From the NCBI GenBank assembly GCA_010027915.1, contig RGUG01000030.1, positions 1 through 9,869 on the forward strand: a stretch of 9,869 nucleotides of DNA. Reading direction: 5' to 3'. Shown in pieces: positions 6,133 through 9,869 of the stretch (position 1 is its first letter; each line of letters starts with the position of its first letter). The notes beneath the pieces were generated by a model, which worked only from the letters and a program-made list of their open reading frames with translations, was not told the DNA's origin and searched no databases. A program made the translations under genes and the position numbers. The DNA comes from a bacterium. GTDB lineage: Bacteria; Margulisbacteria; Marinamargulisbacteria; SXXA01.

Positions 6133-6214
6133 TCGTTTTGTAACGGGCACCCTGTATGCTCTGTTTTTTATTGGATGTCACCCACCCACGGCATCGGATA
6201 GCCCGTTCAACTAG
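6107..6214 (+). CDS. Possible very small lipoprotein
   Basis: 35 codons from ATG 6107 with AGGG at 6101-6104 close before it (spacing only 2 bases). The product has a short basic start (YFRSYDR), a hydrophobic core (TLYALFFIG) and a Cys in a lipobox-like context (FFIGC), then a 13-residue polar tail rich in P, S, T and D. That is the layout of tiny lipoproteins of the entericidin kind. The frame is open upstream to 6005, so the ATG could be internal to a longer frame. The -3 residue is Phe rather than Leu. Only weakly supported. Confidence 0.25.
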   Translation: MVFYFRSYDRFVTGTLYALFFIGCHPPTASDSPFN

Positions 6215-6274
6215 GGCCACCATTTGCTGTGCGTACTGATCGGATCCCTTTTATCGTACGAACTTTGGGAGCAC

Positions 6275-7963
6275 CTAAGCCGATTCCACTACCCGTTGGC
6301 TGCTGTCGATAAAAGAGGTGTGGGCGGGCAGGATGTCCATCATAATGTGAGATTCTTTTTTTAATCGTTCGAGTGTGGTCTTGAGCTCTTTGGCTTGTTT
6401 TCGAAGGCCCACGTGCTGGGGTTGTTGCTCTAATTGGGCCACGGTGCTCAAAAACGATTCCCTTATCAATCCGAACATCACGGTATTGATTTCGGTGACC
6501 ATTTGATGCCAGTCTGCCTTGGATGGCACGGCGTCCAGCTGTTTTAACGATGTGATGGCACGCTTCATTTTTTTTCGTACCAACGACCATTCGGATCCGG
6601 ATAACACCGGCAAGCTGGCCCTTTCTTCTACTGATTCTCGCAATAAATCCATCATCATGGTTTTGGCTTTTTCGAGGGCTTTTTCCCCCATTAAGTGGTG
6701 GGCGTCCTTGGTTAACTGACCAGATGCCATGAGTTTTTTTCGTAATCGGGCCAATCGGAATTTTAATTCCCATTGGCCGATCCAATGGGGTGCTACCAAG
6801 GCTTGTATCATCCATTGCTGTAGCTGTTGCAGGTCCGGGCTCTCTCCCTCGATTCCCGCTACAATGGGGTCAGATTGACGCCGCTGGTTGGATCCCGAAT
6901 CGGTGTCCATTTGTTGAAACCCTTGGCTTGGTGGGGCTAAAAACGGTTGTAACCCCCACTGATCCATCTTGGCATTGAGTGAGCGAAAGTATGCCGAGGC
7001 ATCGTATTGCAATACGGAACATAAATGGTTTAGTTGATCCATGGCCTTGGATAAATCGGATACCTTGAGGCTTTTGGATCGAACCCGGATCAGGGTGTCA
7101 TCGAGCAGTTCGGTAAAAAAGGGGGCCAATTGGGCTTTGACCTCTGCTTTTATGTCTTTTGAACTACGTAACGTGTTTAAAATACCCGATTCCAATCCCA
7201 TCGATTCAAGGGCCCCATATTCTTTTGATGCAATCAGTAGGTCCGTTGAAACCGACGGTTGATATCGAATTAAAAATTGTGTAAAACTGTCTTTAATGGT
7301 TTGGGTGAAGTCTCGCTTGACCATGGTGTGCACCGTTTGTTCGATGGTGCTCAATTGTCGTCCGGTTAGTCCCATTTTGAGTAAGGCTTCTCGTTGTTCT
7401 GACACCGACTTGGCCCGCTTGGGGACGACCATTGAATGGGCCAATCCAGAAATATAAGATTGGAGTGCGGGTTTGAGAGCCGGTTGCTTGTCCATGAGTG
7501 TGGTAAGGGCATCCGATTGTTCTTTGATGAGGCCCTGAGATCGGATGGCTGCGTCGCGTTTTTCACGTCGCTGAGGGGTGCTTGCGGGTATGTTAACGTC
7601 GGGTATGACCGATACTTGCTGAGACAATCGCACGGCGTCTTCGACCGATTCATGGCGGGGGGCTAATTGTGCCATGATATCGTCGGTGATCCGTTGCTGG
7701 ATTCGGGGGTCTTGGGTACGTTGGGTCGTGATCCGATCGCTTACTTTACTCACATGACTCAAAAACAAATCGGATTGATACCCATCGTCATCTGAAAAGC
7801 GTCCCCCCCATTCTTTTTGCTCATTGGCACCTTTTTTTTGGGTGGTATCTTGTGGCTTACCTTGGGCCTCATGGCCTTGTTGAATCAGTACCTGTTCCAG
7901 TTGGTTTTTATCCGGCCCTTCACCACCAGCGGGGCCGCCCACACCCGGTGTGATGCCATGCAT
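6275..7963 (-). CDS. Large helical protein of unknown function, third gene of minus-strand operon
   Basis: 562 residues. The ATG at 7963 shares its A with the upstream TAA (TAATG), a re-initiation overlap; a G-run lies about 10 bases before it. I do not recognise a family. The first ~60 residues are Gly/Gln/Glu-rich and probably disordered (HGITPGVGGPAGGEGPDKN). A largely alpha-helical region spans about 65-345, including LLKMGLTGRQLSTIEQTV (about 194-211). A polar Pro/Ser/Gln linker follows (about 343-376), then a second helical region (about 377-540) ending in a charged probable coiled coil (RKQAKELKTTLERLKKES, about 521-538). There is no Cys-rich site, signal peptide, membrane segment or nucleotide-binding P-loop. 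It is probably a structural, scaffold or secreted-substrate protein working with the two upstream products. It is a clean long ORF with even composition, so it is surely a real gene. Confidence 0.85.
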   Translation of the reverse strand: MHGITPGVGGPAGGEGPDKNQLEQVLIQQGHEAQGKPQDTTQKKGANEQKEWGGRFSDDDGYQSDLFLSHVSKVSDRITTQRTQDPRIQQRITDDIMAQLAPRHESVEDAVRLSQQVSVIPDVNIPASTPQRREKRDAAIRSQGLIKEQSDALTTLMDKQPALKPALQSYISGLAHSMVVPKRAKSVSEQREALLKMGLTGRQLSTIEQTVHTMVKRDFTQTIKDSFTQFLIRYQPSVSTDLLIASKEYGALESMGLESGILNTLRSSKDIKAEVKAQLAPFFTELLDDTLIRVRSKSLKVSDLSKAMDQLNHLCSVLQYDASAYFRSLNAKMDQWGLQPFLAPPSQGFQQMDTDSGSNQRRQSDPIVAGIEGESPDLQQLQQWMIQALVAPHWIGQWELKFRLARLRKKLMASGQLTKDAHHLMGEKALEKAKTMMMDLLRESVEERASLPVLSGSEWSLVRKKMKRAITSLKQLDAVPSKADWHQMVTEINTVMFGLIRESFLSTVAQLEQQPQHVGLRKQAKELKTTLERLKKESHIMMDILPAHTSFIDSSQRVVESA

Positions 7964-8979
7964 TATGACGATACCCCCCGATCGGCATCCGGATCTATTA
8001 ATCGACGCCCCAAGGCCACTAATTCACGTTCTTTGTCTCCTTTGAGTCGTTCCCATTCGATATGGCGGCGATTGCTTTGTTGTTGGGCACGCTGGATGGT
8101 TTGGGTGATGCGTTGGATTTTTTTTTGTAGGGCCGGGTCTCGTTGCAAGGGGTCGGCCAGCTGGGTGATTAAAAATTCGGCTTGATAGGTCAGTTGGTGA
8201 CGCTCCGATTCTAAAGCGGCCAGTAACCGACCCAATTGGGTGATGGTTTCTTCGGTTAAACGCAATGAGCTCCAATAGTCGGGTTGTCCCAATCGTTTCA
8301 TTTGGATGATGAGTTGTTTTTTGGTGGTCGCAAACAATCGCAAGGCCCGTTTGGCTTTTCTTGTCCCCCCTTGTAATAATTCGGTCAATTCAGATGAATA
8401 GATGGTATCCCCCATTAGCGTCATATTTTCTTGGATGGCCGATTGAATGGCAGCACGTTGAATGCCTTGGAGTTCTTCGGGGGGTATTCCCAATACGGAT
8501 AACACCCTGATGAGCATACCAACTTTTAATTCCCCTAGTTTTGACACAAAAAATTGCGGGGATCGACTTTGAATGGTGGCCTGGGATAACCATTCTTTAA
8601 ATCGGGTGACCCGGGGTCCCCATTCAATATCGTAGCCACGGGCGACCACTTGTGGTCGCTGGGCATACAAATCGACGGCGGTTAACAGGGGGACGTCGGT
8701 GGAGGGTGTTAACTCGAATTCCCCTGATTTCTCATTTCGTTCCCACTGGGATTGTCGAATGGTGGCCCGATCACCCGATGCCAAGGATCGATCGCTGGAT
8801 GAGGAGGCCCCCATGACCCCTTTTCCTTTGGGTGGTTGAGAGGCCATTTGGGGCGTGGGGGTGTCTTGAACGGTTTCCCGTTTGAGTTTGTCCCGCAATT
8901 TTTGTTGCAAGGCCTGGTAATAGGCGTTGTTTAATACCTCACTGACTTTTTCTTCGTTGCCACTCATGCGTTGTGTCAT
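7963..8979 (-). CDS. Helical protein of unknown function, second gene of minus-strand operon
   Basis: 338 residues from ATG 8979, with AGGA 8 bases upstream. The 18-bp gap from the first gene and the 1-bp TAATG overlap with the third define a tight operon. I recognise no family. Residues about 1-37 form a charged helix (NNAYYQALQQKLRDKLKRE). About 38-95 is a Pro/Ser/Gly/Gln-rich, probably disordered linker. About 96-245 is a compact helical domain containing LGELKVGMLIRVLSVLG and PPEELQGIQRAAIQSAIQEN. About 246-325 is a long helix or coiled coil (LAALESERHQL to QRAQQQSNRRHIEWERLKGD). There is no signal peptide, membrane segment or catalytic motif. The central motif resembles a segment of the third gene product, suggesting a shared fold or an old duplication. 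Cytoplasmic or exported by a leaderless route; function unknown. Confidence 0.85.
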   Translation of the reverse strand: MTQRMSGNEEKVSEVLNNAYYQALQQKLRDKLKRETVQDTPTPQMASQPPKGKGVMGASSSSDRSLASGDRATIRQSQWERNEKSGEFELTPSTDVPLLTAVDLYAQRPQVVARGYDIEWGPRVTRFKEWLSQATIQSRSPQFFVSKLGELKVGMLIRVLSVLGIPPEELQGIQRAAIQSAIQENMTLMGDTIYSSELTELLQGGTRKAKRALRLFATTKKQLIIQMKRLGQPDYWSSLRLTEETITQLGRLLAALESERHQLTYQAEFLITQLADPLQRDPALQKKIQRITQTIQRAQQQSNRRHIEWERLKGDKERELVALGRRLIDPDADRGVSS

Positions 8980-8997
8980 GTCCGATATCCTGGGGTG

Positions 8998-9852
8998 TTA
9001 TTTTTTCTTGTTGGCTTGGGCTTGTTTTTGAAGGGCCAGACGGCGGTCTTCATCGCGCTTCAATTGGGCTAAATGGGCGTCTCGTGCGGCTTGTTGGGCC
9101 TGTTCTTCTTGTCTGACTTTGAGTCGTTGCCTCAACTCATCGAGTAAGCGCTTGGCTTCTTCTTCTTTTACTTCCTCAACCGCTTCGTCATAGGCTTTCT
9201 TTTTGGTTCGATGGGTGGATCGTTCTTGGCGATTGGTCAGCGACCGGGTGAACATGCCCTCGGCTAATTTTCCGATGACTTTGGTTTCCAATTGGGCGGC
9301 TGCATCGTTCCAAAAACTGGTTTCAAACACCGATCGATCATAGATGGCATCAACACCCAGTCGATACCCCTTGCTTTCGGCTGTAATCAATTCTTGGGTG
9401 GCCGATGTGCCTGAATTATCCACCAATTGCTTAAAAACGGGACGTCCTTTGTCATCAAATCGCTGACCAAATAATCCCACCACCGGTTCGAGTAATGCAA
9501 TGATAATCCGGATTTGATTTCCAAACTCGGTGGCTTGTGACGGGTTTTTAAATGACAGTCGATACGGCCCAGATTGGGACACCCATGACCCTGAGGTATC
9601 ATCCCATTCTTGCCATTTGGCATCTTGACTGGCGGTTAAGGTGGGAATCTCACCTTTGGACTGAATGGGTAATTGCCCATTGCTATCACGGGTATCGGAT
9701 ATTCCGGATAGGGATTGATACAGTGACAACAACGTGGTGTACACCATTTGGGCGGTTTCTATTTGGGTTTTGGGTTGGGTGGGCACTTCCAATTGACTTA
9801 ATAAATCGGGCAATGTCATGTACGTCCCATTGGCGGTTTTAATTTGGACCAT
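8998..9852 (-). CDS. Coiled-coil protein of unknown function, first visible gene of minus-strand operon
   Basis: 284 residues from ATG 9852. The frame stays open to the window edge (RRRQ before the Met) and no good Shine-Dalgarno precedes this ATG, so the true start may lie outside the window. I recognise no family. A folded domain covers about 1-200: helices near MTLPDLLSQL and AQMVYTTLLSLYQSL, a Ser/Trp-rich strand-like stretch WQEWDDTSGSWVSQSGPYRL (about 80-99), a hydrophobic IRIIIALLEPVVGLFG helix (about 114-129), and GYRLGVDAIYDRSVFETSFW (about 162-181). From about 217 to the end the sequence is almost wholly K/E/R/Q/A, a long charged coiled coil ending in NKKK. No signal peptide or clear membrane segment is present. 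The coiled coil suggests binding to the coiled coils of the two following products. Function unknown. Confidence 0.82.
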   Translation of the reverse strand: MVQIKTANGTYMTLPDLLSQLEVPTQPKTQIETAQMVYTTLLSLYQSLSGISDTRDSNGQLPIQSKGEIPTLTASQDAKWQEWDDTSGSWVSQSGPYRLSFKNPSQATEFGNQIRIIIALLEPVVGLFGQRFDDKGRPVFKQLVDNSGTSATQELITAESKGYRLGVDAIYDRSVFETSFWNDAAAQLETKVIGKLAEGMFTRSLTNRQERSTHRTKKKAYDEAVEEVKEEEAKRLLDELRQRLKVRQEEQAQQAARDAHLAQLKRDEDRRLALQKQAQANKKK

Positions 9853-9869
9853 TTGGCGTCGCCGCCCTG

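Larger units (their letters stand above)
5023..6274. other. 1.25-kb gene-poor region between converging genes
   Basis: No ORF here has recognisable family features, and the open frames (65-100 codons) are mutually overlapping and unlike the clean neighbours. It holds a weak hairpin after ctaB (5135-5166), a cluster of inverted repeats with a 14-bp palindrome (5237-5349), T-rich tracts at 6011-6030, and a small possible lipoprotein ORF (6107-6214). No tRNA, rRNA, RNase P, tmRNA or SRP RNA signature was found by eye. Degraded gene remnants or unknown RNAs are both possible. Confidence 0.5.

Noticed and set aside
6207..6815. 202-codon minus-strand frame
   Set aside because: It overlaps the end of the large 562-residue gene in another frame; low-complexity basic composition typical of a shadow.
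1..9869. CRISPR array, insertion sequence or tRNA-type attachment site
   Set aside because: No regularly spaced repeats, transposase motifs or terminal inverted repeats were seen by eye.
1..9869. Cyanobacterial HIP1 motif (GCGATCGC), considered because of frequent GATC/CGATCG
   Set aside because: I did not find the full octamer on reading, so it gives no taxonomic support.

Overview
The window suggests a diderm (Gram-negative) bacterium with aerobic respiration. It encodes a secretin, which is an outer-membrane channel, and a haem O synthase, which feeds haem-copper terminal oxidases. Base composition over most of the window is near balanced by eye. No gene is distinctive enough to name a phylum. 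The first ~410 bases look foreign: they are clearly GC-richer and encode an interrupted WD40-repeat protein typical of Myxococcota- or Planctomycetota-like genomes. They meet the rest of the window at a 13-bp perfect tandem duplication, so this is either an assembly chimera or a recombination scar.

Layout. 1-444 (minus): truncated WD40 fragment. 445-984: no convincing gene, but a strong rho-independent terminator at 773-815 (plus) and a weak promoter-like element before the first operon. 985-2964 (plus): three overlapping genes, consisting of two single-pass membrane proteins and a short secretin, which look like a reduced type IV pilus or type II secretion assembly module. A long hairpin (2942-2994) closes the operon, but its U-tract lies on the minus strand. 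3068-4015 (plus): RluA-family pseudouridine synthase. 4129-5022 (plus): CtaB/CyoE haem O synthase. Each of the last two is preceded by a very short ORF that abuts or overlaps its start. 5023-6274: a 1.25-kb stretch without a convincing gene, holding inverted repeats, a 14-bp perfect palindrome and a possible 35-residue lipoprotein ORF.

6275-9852 (minus): a tight three-gene operon of alpha-helical, coiled-coil-rich proteins with no visible signal peptides or membrane segments and no family I can recognise. Spacing (an 18-bp gap with a Shine-Dalgarno, then a TAATG stop/start overlap) indicates co-translation and joint function. Proteins 2 and 3 share a weak helical motif. This operon is the best candidate for an undescribed system in the window. 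The two transcription blocks converge on the 5.0-6.3 kb gap.
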